Below, one piece after another: positions 56,708 to 64,000 of a stretch of DNA of 64,000 bases. Positions within the stretch are counted from its first letter, which is position 1, and each line of letters starts with the position of its first letter. The DNA is from Haloplanus ruber. GTDB lineage: Archaea > Halobacteriota > Halobacteria > Halobacteriales > Haloferacaceae. A program made the position numbers and the translations under genes. The stretch covers positions 992,001-1,056,000 of the forward strand of contig NZ_JANHDK010000001.1 in assembly GCF_024494725.1 (NCBI RefSeq). Direction: 5' to 3'. The notes under the pieces are model-generated. The model was not told where the DNA came from, did not search any database, and was given only the letters and a program-made list of their open reading frames with translations.

Positions 56708-57493
56708 TCACTCGGGGAACAGCGGCGGCGACAGGCTTTCGCGCTCGATGAGTTCGATCTCGTGGCCGTCTTGATCCGTCGTGAACGCGTACATGTCGTC
56801 ACAGGACGACGGATCGCGGTAGTCCGCCGCCTCGCGTTCCATTAACTGCTCCCAGTCCTCGTGCAGGTCATCGACGCGGACACAGAAGTGCCCCCACGCG
56901 TCGCCCATGTCGTAGCTCCGGCCGTCGTAGTTGTAGGTGAGTTCGACCGCCATCGCCTCCGGGGCCGCGCCCGCGGGCTTGGTGAAGTAGTTGGCGAAGC
57001 TGCCGGCCTCCCACCGCCCCGTGGGGACGTGTTCGAACTTCCGAGTCCAGAAGCCAAGCGCCGCGTCGGCGTCCTCGACGCGGATCATAGTGTGGTCCAG
57101 ACTCCAGCGGGCGCCCTGTTCGCGCTCGACCAGTTCCACCTCGTGGCCGTCGGGGTCTTTCACGAACGCGTACTGACCGCCACAGGAGTCGGGGTCGCGG
57201 TAGTCTTCGACGCCGGCGTCGGTGAGTTCCGCGTAGGCGTCGTAGACGTCCTCGACGCGGACTGCGATGTGCCCCCAGGCGTCGCCCATCTCGGTCGGGC
57301 CGCCGTCGTGGTTGTGCGTGAGCTCCAGCATCGCCCCCTCCTCGTGCATCTCCTCGGGACCAAGGTAGACGATGGTGAACGTGTCCGCCTCCCAGCGGTC
57401 TTTCTCTTCGTAGTCGAGGTGGGACTGGTACCAGTCGAGCGAGTCCTCCAGATCCGCGACCCGCATCATGACGTGGTCGAGCGTTCCGTCCAT
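56708..57493 (-). CDS. Two-domain VOC (glyoxalase I-like) protein
   Basis: 261 residues, two tandem VOC domains. The first begins LDHVMMRVADLEDSLDWYQ and the second LDHTMIRVEDADAALGFWT. Each carries a late HEVELVER or HEIELIER with metal ligand Glu, and LELTHNHDGG or VELTYNYDGR. The repeat pattern is of lactoylglutathione lyase type, a fused enzyme that would use two half-sites. Whether it acts on a thiol hemithioacetal is unknown. It stands alone on the minus strand. Confidence 0.9.
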   Translation of the reverse strand: MDGTLDHVMMRVADLEDSLDWYQSHLDYEEKDRWEADTFTIVYLGPEEMHEEGAMLELTHNHDGGPTEMGDAWGHIAVRVEDVYDAYAELTDAGVEDYRDPDSCGGQYAFVKDPDGHEVELVEREQGARWSLDHTMIRVEDADAALGFWTRKFEHVPTGRWEAGSFANYFTKPAGAAPEAMAVELTYNYDGRSYDMGDAWGHFCVRVDDLHEDWEQLMEREAADYRDPSSCDDMYAFTTDQDGHEIELIERESLSPPLFPE

Positions 57494-57559
57494 ATCCGAC
57501 GGGTGGAGCGGCGGGCCGAAAAGCGTACCGCAACCGGCGGTCGGTGGTGGGAAGAGCGC

Positions 57560-58009
57560 TCAGTCCGCCCCGGAATCGGCGAGAAACGGCCGCGCGTAGT
57601 ACCACCAAGCGACCGCCCAGCAGGCGACGGTGCCGAGCGGCCAGCCGACCCGCCCGGGCTGGAATGAAAAGCCACGGGAGAGGGTCAACGCCGCCACCCC
57701 GGCGGCAGCGAGGAGACCGGCGGTCACTCGCCGGTCCTCGCGGCCGACTGTCCCGGCCGCCGCGCTCGCGAGCGCGAGAAGATAACACGCGACCGAGAGC
57801 GGCCAGGCGGTGATGTACGCCGGAAGCCCACGGGTGTAGCGAAAGAGAAAGTCCCAGAGGAAGGTGATCCCGACCGGATCGACGTTCGCCAGCCCCCACG
57901 CAAAGACAAACGAGGGTGGGCGCCCGCCCGCGAAGGTCTGGACCGACCACGGCACCGCAAGGAGCGCGAGCACCGCGCCGAACCGACGGCGGGGGGACGC
58001 GAGAGTCAC
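57560..58009 (-). CDS. Haloarchaeal membrane protein, function unknown (149 residues)
   Basis: 149 residues with four hydrophobic segments, at about 11-25, 44-80 (two close), 95-108 and 121-137. It is aromatic- and glycine-rich, with WPLSVACYLLALAS and WPLGTVACWAVAWWYYARP. It begins with GTG at 58009, overlapping the last base of the DRG stop. I recall similar small membrane proteins conserved in haloarchaea, but no function is known. Coupling to the GTPase gene may be only from packing. Confidence 0.72.
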   Translation of the reverse strand: MTLASPRRRFGAVLALLAVPWSVQTFAGGRPPSFVFAWGLANVDPVGITFLWDFLFRYTRGLPAYITAWPLSVACYLLALASAAAGTVGREDRRVTAGLLAAAGVAALTLSRGFSFQPGRVGWPLGTVACWAVAWWYYARPFLADSGAD

Positions 58010-59121
58010 TATCGGCGGGCCACGACGCGCATCACGTCTTCGTCCTGAAGTTCGTGGTCACGGCCGACCTGTTGTTCGTCGTGTTTCGCGCTGGGACCGG
58101 TGACCCGAGCGAAGCGGAAGCGTTCGTCGAGGGTGCCGCCGAGTTTCGAGAGCGCATCGTCGACGGCGTGTTCCCCTCGGCGCAAGACGAGTGGTTCCTC
58201 GTAGTCGACGCCGCGACCCGGTTTGTCCATGTAGACACGAATCAGGCCGAGGGCGTCCCAGACCTCCTCCTTGAGCGCGTCGAGGCCGCGTTCGTCCGCG
58301 GCGCTGATGAACACGACATCGTCGGGGTCGAGGCCGTGGTCGCGGAGTTCGTCCTCGACCGTCGGGAGGTAGTCCGTGTCGATCAGGTCGGCCTTGTTGA
58401 CGGCGACGATGGAGGGAAGGTAGACGCGGTTGTCCTGAATGCCGTCGATGAGTTCGTCGATGGTGCAGTCCCCGCGAATCGTCACGTCGGCGTTGACGTA
58501 GCCGTGTTCCCGCAACACGCTCTTGATCGTCCCCTCGTCGAGTGCGACGTCATCGGTCGTGGTGACCCGGAGACCACCCTTGCCGGTCTTGTTGATCGAG
58601 AGGTTCGGCGGCGAGGTGTCCAGACGGACCTTGTTGGCGTAGAGTTCCTCGGCGAGACGGTCGTACTGCTGGATCTCGAACACCGAGAGAACAAACACCA
58701 CGAGGTCGGTCGTGCGGACGACCGACAGCACCTCCTGTCCGCCGCCACGGCCGCCGGCGGCGCCCTCGATCAGCCCTGGCACGTCGAGGATCTGGATGTT
58801 GGCGCCGTTGTGTTTGAGCATTCCCGGGTTCACGTCGAGTGTGGTGAACTCGTACTCGCCGACCTCGCTTTCGGCGTTGGTGAGGGCGTTGAGCAGCGTC
58901 GACTTGCCGACGCTGGGAAAGCCGACGAGACCGACGGTGGCGTCACCGGTCTTCTCGACCGCGTAACCGCCACCGCCACCCGAGGAGGCCTGCCGTTCGA
59001 GTTTCTCCTTTTTCTCCGCTAGTTTCGCCTTCAGCCGACCGATGTGCTGTTCGGTGGACTTGTTGTACGGCGTCTCGGAGATCTCCTCGCGGAGGTCATC
59101 GATCTCTTCCTCCAGGCCCAT
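58009..59121 (-). CDS. DRG-family GTPase (Obg-like)
   Basis: 370 residues, the usual DRG size. G1 is GFPSVGKST, the switch FTTLDVNPG, G3 DVPGLIEGA and G4 NKAD. A C-terminal TGS domain (LIRVYMDKPGRGVDYEEPLVLRRGE...) completes it. DRG proteins bind ribosomes in eukaryotes and archaea. The N-terminal helical part has a Gly-rich linker (SSGGGGGYAVEK) before the G domain. It is first of a two-gene leftward set with the 149-residue membrane protein. Confidence 0.95.
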   Translation of the reverse strand: MGLEEEIDDLREEISETPYNKSTEQHIGRLKAKLAEKKEKLERQASSGGGGGYAVEKTGDATVGLVGFPSVGKSTLLNALTNAESEVGEYEFTTLDVNPGMLKHNGANIQILDVPGLIEGAAGGRGGGQEVLSVVRTTDLVVFVLSVFEIQQYDRLAEELYANKVRLDTSPPNLSINKTGKGGLRVTTTDDVALDEGTIKSVLREHGYVNADVTIRGDCTIDELIDGIQDNRVYLPSIVAVNKADLIDTDYLPTVEDELRDHGLDPDDVVFISAADERGLDALKEEVWDALGLIRVYMDKPGRGVDYEEPLVLRRGEHAVDDALSKLGGTLDERFRFARVTGPSAKHDEQQVGRDHELQDEDVMRVVARR

Positions 59122-59236
59122 TACCCGCCACTCCGCCGGCGGCGTCGAAAAACCTGTTCCTTCGGCGTTCCCGCGCCAAGTGATAGAACTTCGACACGGT
59201 TATACTGGGGTACGGAGACGTGTCAGGTAGTCACCG

Positions 59237-59440
59237 ATGCCGGATCCGGAGCGGTTGCGAGACAGCACACAGATCGTCCTCCCCTGCGAGGATCTCACTG
59301 GCCTCAGGGAGACGCTAGAGGCCGAGTTTGCGGTTACCGTCTTCGTGACGGACGACGCGGTCTGCCGGATCGTCGGCAGTCCGGTCGAGATCAAGGAGGT
59401 CGGACGATTCCTCGCTCGACACGGGATCAACCTCGCCTGA
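59237..59440 (+). CDS. Small haloarchaeal protein (VNG1110C-like), 67 residues
   Basis: 67 residues of mixed alpha/beta character (IVLPCEDLTGLRETLEAEFAVTVFVTDDAVCRIVGSPVEIKEV reads as strands and a helix). I recall highly similar proteins in other haloarchaea under the name VNG1110C, of unknown function. The TATA-like TTATAC at 59200-59205 lies about 34 bases upstream. It is divergent from DRG and stands alone. The C-terminal half resembles a KH-like or RNA-binding fold only in outline. Confidence 0.75.
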   Translation: MPDPERLRDSTQIVLPCEDLTGLRETLEAEFAVTVFVTDDAVCRIVGSPVEIKEVGRFLARHGINLA

Positions 59441-59481
59441 CCGGGGCCGCTGGCGTCCGGAGACGGCGGTGGGTCGAAGCG

Positions 59482-59488
59482 TTTTCTA
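59482..59488 (+). promoter_or_regulatory. TATA box of the 120-residue membrane protein gene
   Basis: TTTTCTA is centred 27 bases upstream of the ATG at 59512. Confidence 0.5.
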
Positions 59489-59511
59489 CGCTCGACCGCT
59501 AACGGGCGCAC

Positions 59512-59874
59512 ATGGACGAGCAACCGGGGCTGAGCGACCAGTATCGGATGGCGAGCCCGTGGCCGCTTTTCGTTGCCCTCGGCATCCCCATCGCGGAACT
59601 CGGCATCCTGTTCGACGTATTCGTCGTCGCGGTGGCGGGGCTACTGCTGTTCTGCGGGAGTCTCACCGGAATGATCCGTGAAGCGGGCTACGCCGAGACG
59701 GCGTGGCGGCCGCTTGCGGTCTTCGCCGTCCTCCTATTCGCGGTGGGCGGAGTCCTCGCCTTCACCGACGTGTCGCTGGTGACCCGCGGCTACGCCATCC
59801 TCACTGCGGGTGGAATCCTCGCCGCCGCGGGCATCGGCGGGGAACTGTTCGTCCCGAAGCGAGACCCGGTCTGA
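59512..59874 (+). CDS. Membrane protein upstream of coxA (120 residues)
   Basis: 120 residues with four hydrophobic segments. The first is FVALGIPIAELGILFDVFVVAVAGLLLFC, then LAVFAVLLFAVGGVLAF and ILTAGGILAAAGIGGE. The N-terminal tail is hydrophilic. It stands in a row of small membrane proteins leading to the terminal oxidase gene, so an accessory or assembly function for the oxidase is plausible. I do not know the family function. Confidence 0.78.
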   Translation: MDEQPGLSDQYRMASPWPLFVALGIPIAELGILFDVFVVAVAGLLLFCGSLTGMIREAGYAETAWRPLAVFAVLLFAVGGVLAFTDVSLVTRGYAILTAGGILAAAGIGGELFVPKRDPV

Positions 59875-59920
59875 GCAACTGCCGGCCGCCAGGCGGGCGC
59901 TATCTCTCGAGGATGGAAAC

Positions 59921-59927
59921 CTATTTG
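59921..59927 (+). promoter_or_regulatory. TATA box of the 98-residue membrane protein gene
   Basis: CTATTTG is centred 28 bases upstream of the ATG at 59952. Confidence 0.5.
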
Positions 59928-59951
59928 TTCGACCTGTGTTTTGGGTGAATC

Positions 59952-60248
59952 ATGGCGACGAAAGTGTTTGATCGGGACACGCTCCTCGATCTGACGGTGA
60001 ATTTCATCCCACTGTTCATCCTCCTGTTCTTTCTCGTCGGCTACTTCGTGTACAACCCCTTCAAGCTCGGATCGACCGAACGTATCCTCCAGTATATGCT
60101 ACTGGCCACGCCCTTCGTCCTGCTCGCGATTCTGACGTATCTCTCCGGGAAGGCCATCGCGTCGACCGAGAAGTCCAGTCCGGTGTACATGCCCGGTGCG
60201 GCGACGGTCGACGGCGCGGAGCCAATCGAGGACGAACACGAGGAGTGA
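59952..60248 (+). CDS. Two-helix membrane protein upstream of coxA (98 residues)
   Basis: 98 residues. Two helices at about 16-34 and 48-66, then a hydrophilic acidic tail ending DEHEE. It is 100 bases before coxA on the same strand with its own TATA box, so probably a separate short transcript or co-regulated subunit. It resembles small haloarchaeal membrane proteins found next to cytochrome oxidase genes; no cofactor residue is visible. Confidence 0.8.
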   Translation: MATKVFDRDTLLDLTVNFIPLFILLFFLVGYFVYNPFKLGSTERILQYMLLATPFVLLAILTYLSGKAIASTEKSSPVYMPGAATVDGAEPIEDEHEE

Positions 60249-60317
60249 GTGACGGGGGTCCGCGACCCCTGTGAGAACCACACGTACCGGCGGAGCTTCG
60301 GGGACCGCACCCGAATA

Positions 60318-60325
60318 TTTCTTAA
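60318..60325 (+). promoter_or_regulatory. TATA box of coxA
   Basis: TTTCTTAA is centred 27 bases upstream of the ATG at 60349, at leaderless spacing. Confidence 0.55.
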
Positions 60326-60348
60326 CCCTGCGTTCCTGAGCAACGTCT

Positions 60349-62100
60349 ATGCAGATCACCGGACAGTTAACGTTGACGGTGCTCATGGGGCTCTTCCTCG
60401 TGATCATCGCCGCGTGGCTCGCGCGGATCGAAGACTGGCGGTCGTACACGCCGCTTGGGAGCGGCGGGGCGGCCGGCGAGTCGGGATACGTCTCACAGGA
60501 GAAGCCGACGGGAATCAGTCGCTGGCTGACGACCGTCGATCACAAGGATATCGGCATGCTCTACGGCGCCTACGGCGTCCTCGCCTTCGTCGTCGGCGGC
60601 CTGATGATCATGGTCATGCGAGTGGAGTTGCTCGACCCCGGGATGACACTCATCTCGAACTCGTTTTACAACTCCCTCCTGACGAGTCACGGGATCACCA
60701 TGCTGTTCCTGTTCGGGACGCCGATCATCGCGGCGTTCGCGAACTACCTCGTCCCGCTCCTGATCGGCGCAGACGACATGGCGTTCCCCCGAATCAACGC
60801 CATCGCGTTCTGGTTGCTCCCGCCGGGGGCCCTGCTCATCTGGGCGGGCTTTTTCCCGCTCGGTGACATCATTCCCGCACAAACCGCCTGGACGCTCTAC
60901 ACGCCGCTCTCGACGGGTGCCGGCGGCGGAAACCAGGCCAACGCCGGGGTCGACCTGATGATCCTCGGCCTCCACCTCACCGGTGTCTCGGCGACGATGG
61001 GGTCGATCAACTTCATCGCGACCATCATCACCGAGCGCGCCGAGGAAGTGACGTGGGCCAACCTCGATATCTTCTCGTGGACCATCCTCACCCAGTCGGG
61101 GCTGATCCTCTTTGCCTTCCCGCTGCTGGGCAGTGCGCTGTTGATGCTCCTGCTGGATCGGAACCTCGGAACGAGCTTCTTCGCTATCGAAGCCGGCGGG
61201 ACGATGCTCTGGCAACACCTGTTCTGGTTCTTCGGCCACCCCGAAGTGTACATTCTCGTGTTGCCGCCGATGGGTATCGTCAGCTACGTCCTCCCGCGGT
61301 TCGCCGGGCGTCGGCTGTTTGGATTCAAGTTCGTCGTCTACTCCACCCTCGCCATCGGGGTGCTCTCGTTCGGCGTCTGGGCCCACCACATGTTCGCTAC
61401 GGGCATGGACCCGCGCCTGCGCGCGTCGTTCATGGCGGTGTCGATGGCGATTGCCATCCCCTCGGCCGTGAAGACGTTCAACTGGATCACGACGCTCTGG
61501 AACGGGAAGGTTCGGCTCACGACCCCGATGCTGTTCTGTGTCGGGTTCGTCTCGAACTTCATCCTCGGAGGCGTGACGGGCGTGTTCCTCGCTTCCATCC
61601 CCGTTGACCTAGTGCTTCACGACACCTACTACGTCGTCGGTCACTTCCACTACGTCGTCATGGGGGCCATCGCCTTCGCCGGCTTCGCCGGACTCTACTA
61701 CTGGTTCCCGATGTTCACCGGTCGGATGTATCAGCGGCGGCTCGGAAAGATTCACTTCTGGACGTGGATGATCGGGTCGAACATCACGTTCCTCGCGATG
61801 ATCGTGCTCGGATACGGCGGGATGCCGCGCCGGTACGCCACGTACCTCCCCAAGTTCGCCACCTTCCACCAACTCGCCACGCTCGGGGCGTTGCTGATGT
61901 TCGTCGGCGGCCTCGTCTGGACGTACAACTTCGTTGTTTCGTGGCTCGAAGGTCCCCGGGTGCAGGACGGCGACCCGTGGAACCTCCGCGACGACGGGAT
62001 GTACACCAACGAGTGGCAGTGGTTCCAGGACCGACAGGAGACGGCCATCACGGACGGCGGCGACGAAGACGTCGTTGCCGACGGCGGCACTGAGGAGTAG
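60349..62100 (+). CDS. coxA: Haem-copper oxidase subunit I
   Basis: 583 residues, an aa3-type subunit I with an extra N-terminal helix. Low-spin haem ligands are in TSHGITMLF and VVGHFHYVV, the high-spin haem histidine is also in the VVGHFHYVV segment, and CuB ligands are WFFGHPEVYI (with the cross-linked Tyr) and VWAHHMFATG. The D-channel-type residues DLMILGLHLTGVSATMGSINF and K-channel features are present. It reduces oxygen to water and pumps protons. Subunit II is not nearby. Confidence 0.96.
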   Translation: MQITGQLTLTVLMGLFLVIIAAWLARIEDWRSYTPLGSGGAAGESGYVSQEKPTGISRWLTTVDHKDIGMLYGAYGVLAFVVGGLMIMVMRVELLDPGMTLISNSFYNSLLTSHGITMLFLFGTPIIAAFANYLVPLLIGADDMAFPRINAIAFWLLPPGALLIWAGFFPLGDIIPAQTAWTLYTPLSTGAGGGNQANAGVDLMILGLHLTGVSATMGSINFIATIITERAEEVTWANLDIFSWTILTQSGLILFAFPLLGSALLMLLLDRNLGTSFFAIEAGGTMLWQHLFWFFGHPEVYILVLPPMGIVSYVLPRFAGRRLFGFKFVVYSTLAIGVLSFGVWAHHMFATGMDPRLRASFMAVSMAIAIPSAVKTFNWITTLWNGKVRLTTPMLFCVGFVSNFILGGVTGVFLASIPVDLVLHDTYYVVGHFHYVVMGAIAFAGFAGLYYWFPMFTGRMYQRRLGKIHFWTWMIGSNITFLAMIVLGYGGMPRRYATYLPKFATFHQLATLGALLMFVGGLVWTYNFVVSWLEGPRVQDGDPWNLRDDGMYTNEWQWFQDRQETAITDGGDEDVVADGGTEE

Positions 62101-62109
62101 GGACGCAGC

Positions 62110-62116
62110 TTTTTTT
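62110..62116 (+). terminator. T-run terminator after coxA
   Basis: Seven T start 9 bases after the coxA stop codon, a strong archaeal terminator. Confidence 0.65.
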
Positions 62117-62130
62117 ACGGCCGATTCGCG

Positions 62131-62214
62131 TCAGGTTGCGAGCAGGATGCCGGTGACGAACATCAGGAGTGCGACCGACCCGAGGATGATTCCGAGGAGA
62201 TCCGTGTTGCTCAT
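62131..62214 (-). CDS. 27-residue single-helix membrane protein
   Basis: A very small gene, ATG at 62214 and TGA at 62131-62133. After MSNTD come about 20 hydrophobic residues (LLGIILGSVALLMFVTGILL) and a two-residue tail, so it should be one membrane helix with an outside or inside short end. It lies just past the coxA terminator on the opposite strand. Such mini-proteins accompany cytochrome oxidases and other respiratory complexes, but the function here is inferred only from position. Confidence 0.55.
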   Translation of the reverse strand: MSNTDLLGIILGSVALLMFVTGILLAT

Positions 62215-62295
62215 ACGCTCCCAACGGCGCGTATCGGCAAATGAGCATCGGTCCGAAGGGAAAGCGCTAATCGGCCGGTTCCCGTACCGCTAGCC

Positions 62296-62565
62296 GTGTC
62301 CGTGACGCAGACGCCACTGAACGGCCGCCGATTCGTGTTGTACCTCTATGTCGCCATCGTCGCGGTGGCCGGCGTGCTCGGGGTCATCCTCGGCGAAGTC
62401 GTCGACATGGGCGAACCGCCCCGCCTGTTCTTTCTCGTTCCGCTCCCGCCGAACGGCGCTGGCTTCGCGGTGTACGGCGTGGTGACCGTGGCCGTCGCGC
62501 TCGGCCTGCCGCTCGCACTCGTCGCCTACGTCTCGGAGCAAGAAGCGTCGGGGGAAGACACTTAG
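62296..62565 (+). CDS. Two-helix membrane protein (89 residues)
   Basis: 89 residues from the GTG at 62296. Helices at about 13-34 and 55-79 flank a loop with GEPPRLFFLVPLPPNG, and the polar tail ends in SGEDT. It lies between coxA and the universal stress protein gene on the same strand. I do not recognise a function; its position suggests membership in the respiratory neighbourhood. A second GTG six bases later is an alternative start. Confidence 0.72.
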   Translation: MSVTQTPLNGRRFVLYLYVAIVAVAGVLGVILGEVVDMGEPPRLFFLVPLPPNGAGFAVYGVVTVAVALGLPLALVAYVSEQEASGEDT

Positions 62566-62589
62566 TCACTGGCCGCTCCAAAGCCGGGT

Positions 62590-62988
62590 ATGTATCACGT
62601 CGTGATCGGCGTCGACGATAACGAAGAGCGGGCAGTCGCGTGTGCGCAAGCCGTCGCCGACCTTCCGGGTGCTGGATCGGGCGCCAAGGTCACCATCATT
62701 CACAGTTTCACCGACAACCCGAGCGGTGCCTCGGCCTCCCAGATCGGCTCCGTCCGCGAGGCGATGGAGTATCTCGAAACGCAGGGCATCGAGGTGACGG
62801 TGACGGAATCTAGCGGCGACCCTGCCGAACAGATCGTCGACGTTGCCGAAAGCGAGGATGCGAATCTGATCGTCGTGGCCGGGCGAAAGCGGTCGCCGAC
62901 GGGGAAGGCGCTGTTCGGAAGTGTCACGCAGTCGGTGATTCTGAACGCGAATCGGCCGGTGATGGTCGCCGGCGATACCGACGACTAG
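62590..62988 (+). CDS. Universal stress protein (UspA family)
   Basis: 132 residues with the Usp fold. The N-terminal strand YHVVIGVDDNEE, the ATP loop-like GRKRSPTGKALFGSVTQSVI at the C-terminal end (G-x2-G-x9-G type), and MVAGDTDD are typical. Such proteins bind ATP or AMP and are induced under stress. A TATA-like ACTTAGTC at 62559-62566 lies 27 bases before the ATG. Its TAG overlaps the convergent thioredoxin-domain gene as CTAG. Confidence 0.92.
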   Translation: MYHVVIGVDDNEERAVACAQAVADLPGAGSGAKVTIIHSFTDNPSGASASQIGSVREAMEYLETQGIEVTVTESSGDPAEQIVDVAESEDANLIVVAGRKRSPTGKALFGSVTQSVILNANRPVMVAGDTDD

Positions 62989-63659
62989 AACGCCTCGGCG
63001 AACGCGTCGGCGTAGGTCGGCGGCGACTCCCGGCCGGTCACGGTCGTCACGAGGTCACCCTTGCGAAAGCAACAGACCGTGGGCGCGGTGTCGACCCCGA
63101 AGGTACGCCGGAAGTCGGGGACGGACGGCCCATCCACGCCGGCGACGGCGACGCCCTCGGGTATCGCGTCGAGGAGCGCATCGAGGTCCGTCTTCAGCGC
63201 CTCACAGGGTGGACAGTCCCGACGCCACACGGTCACGACGGCCGTGGGGTTCTCGTCGAGAAATGCCCGCCACGCCCCGTCGTCGAGTTCCGTGAGGGCG
63301 TCGGGGACGGGCGACGCGGGCGTGATCTCGCCGACGAGTGTCGCCATGGTCAGGAGCGTCTCGTCGTCGACGTCGTCGTCGAGGACAGCCCGAAGCGAGA
63401 GGGTGTCGATCAACCCCTCGCGGGTCACGGCGCCGGCCTCGATCCGCTCGGCGGCCGTCGACTCGGGAATCGCAAACGTCTCCGCAACGGTACGGCGAAA
63501 TCGGTCGGCGTCGGCGTCCGCGTAGGTGTCGTGGTAGACGCGTCGCGCCGACTCGAACGTCTCGGTCGTGACGAGTCCGTCGTCGCGTTCGTCGACGAGT
63601 CCGGCGGCAATGAGTCGATCCAGCGCGGATTCGAGCGCCGCCTCGGAGGGGCCAGCCAT
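62985..63659 (-). CDS. Thioredoxin-domain protein with N-terminal helical domain
   Basis: 224 residues. The C-terminal thioredoxin fold has the redox pair CPPC in WRRDCPPCEALKTDLD and the cis-proline region DTAPTVCCFRKGDLV. The first 110 residues are helical (LESALDRLIAAGLVDERDDG and following) and not part of thioredoxin; the domain looks like a winged-helix or helical bundle. It may be a thiol regulator. The ATG at 63659 starts two bases from the stop of the upstream ABC ATPase gene. Confidence 0.85.
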   Translation of the reverse strand: MAGPSEAALESALDRLIAAGLVDERDDGLVTTETFESARRVYHDTYADADADRFRRTVAETFAIPESTAAERIEAGAVTREGLIDTLSLRAVLDDDVDDETLLTMATLVGEITPASPVPDALTELDDGAWRAFLDENPTAVVTVWRRDCPPCEALKTDLDALLDAIPEGVAVAGVDGPSVPDFRRTFGVDTAPTVCCFRKGDLVTTVTGRESPPTYADAFAEAF

Positions 63660-63660
63660 C

Positions 63661-64000
63661 TCAGACCCCCAGGTAGCGCTCGCGAGTCTCGTCGTCGTCC
63701 CGGAGTTCCGTGGCCGATCCGTCGAAGACGACGGCCCCTTGGTCGACGACGTACGCGCGGTCGGCAATCTTGATTGCGGCCGCGGCGTTCTGTTCGACCA
63801 GCAGGATCGTCACGCCCTGATCGCTGATGCGCTCGATGGCCGCCTCCACGTCCTCGACGATTTTCGGCGCAAGTCCCTCGTAGGGCTCATCGAGGAGGAG
63901 GAGGTCGGTGCTCTGTTTGAGCGCCCGCGCGATGGCGAGCATCTGCTGTTCCCCGCCCGAGAGCGTGCCAGCCTTCTGGGTCTTGCGCTCGCCGAGGCGG
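63661..64000 (-). CDS. LivF-type ABC transporter ATPase (C-terminal part; runs off the window)
   Basis: Partial: the frame is open to the right edge. Read on the minus strand, it has the ABC signature LSGGEQQ, Walker B LLLLDEPYEGLAP, the switch histidine position occupied by LVEQN, and VVDQGAVVFDG. LVEQN in place of a histidine is typical of the LivF branch, branched-chain amino acid or urea importers. It is in a unit with the thioredoxin-domain gene, spaced one base. Confidence 0.92.
   Translation of the reverse strand, partial: RLGERKTQKAGTLSGGEQQMLAIARALKQSTDLLLLDEPYEGLAPKIVEDVEAAIERISDQGVTILLVEQNAAAAIKIADRAYVVDQGAVVFDGSATELRDDDETRERYLGV

Noticed and set aside
1-64000. Mobile elements, CRISPR arrays, rRNA and tRNA genes
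   Set aside because: I found no transposase, integrase or terminal inverted repeats, no regularly spaced repeats, and no tRNA or rRNA signature. The window looks like core chromosome.

Overview
The window is chromosomal DNA of a halophilic archaeon (class Halobacteria). The evidence is very GC-rich DNA, strongly acidic proteins, archaeal TATA boxes about 25-28 bases upstream of leaderless start codons, and gene types typical of the group. These include archaeal ribosomal proteins L44e and S27e with aIF2-alpha and Nop10, GHMP-type shikimate kinase, GTP cyclohydrolase III, a thermosome subunit, halocyanin, and Tat signal or lipobox proteins. I see no tRNA, rRNA, CRISPR array, transposase or integrase. 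It reads as core genome, tightly packed, with most same-strand neighbours overlapping by 4 bases (ATGA/GTGA) and several convergent neighbours sharing stop codons.

Layout. 1-5.5 kb: tail of an unknown gene, Y-family polymerase dinB, a HerA-like ATPase, tpiA and a nitrilase-family hydrolase. 5.5-8.3 kb: MBF1 regulator, then the leftward unit hisC - AK6/Fap7-like kinase - CDP-alcohol phosphatidyltransferase. 8.3-12.5 kb: a GMC oxidoreductase with its Tat-carrying small partner, a fumarylacetoacetate-hydrolase-family enzyme, a UPF0173 metal hydrolase and an OsmC protein. 12.6-18.3 kb: a 44-residue small protein, an amino-acid permease with a TrkA-like partner, a HAD phosphatase, GTP cyclohydrolase III and a class V aminotransferase. 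18.4-25.7 kb: the B12-binding mutase subunit with its MeaB GTPase, an alpha/beta hydrolase, a thiolase with its DUF35 partner, an M28 peptidase and an unusual NAD-kinase-like protein.

25.7-31.1 kb is a respiratory block. It encodes a b6f-like cytochrome b split into two proteins, a membrane-anchored blue-copper protein (halocyanin) and six small or medium uncharacterised membrane proteins. No Rieske protein is visible. 31.1-40 kb: endonuclease III, a lipoprotein, shikimate kinase plus chorismate mutase, carbonic anhydrase, SurE, an Rsm22-like methyltransferase with prephenate dehydrogenase, and an MFS transporter. Three steps of the aromatic amino-acid pathway therefore lie within about 5 kb. 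40-48.4 kb: an M24 peptidase, VOC and LysE proteins, a DtxR-type regulator overlapping a GDT1-type manganese exporter, a threonine-synthase-like protein that lacks the PLP lysine, a flavin amine oxidase, and an amide unit (formamidase plus AmiS/UreI channel) in AT-rich flanks.

48.6-59 kb: a divergent thermosome subunit, two bacterial-PH-domain membrane proteins, an orphan E1-alpha dehydrogenase subunit, an Mre11-related phosphoesterase, a membrane J-protein, the translation cluster L44e-S27e-aIF2alpha-Nop10-PAC2, a two-domain VOC protein and a DRG GTPase. 59-64 kb: the terminal oxidase subunit I (coxA) with small membrane proteins around it, a universal stress protein, a thioredoxin-domain protein and the end of a LivF-type ABC ATPase that runs off the window.

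No single obviously new multi-gene system stands out. The best leads are the haloarchaeal cytochrome bc block with its unknown membrane subunits, the regulator-exporter unit with a visible operator, three enzyme-family members missing a signature residue or motif (threonine synthase, NAD kinase, thermosome), and several very small proteins that are easily missed.
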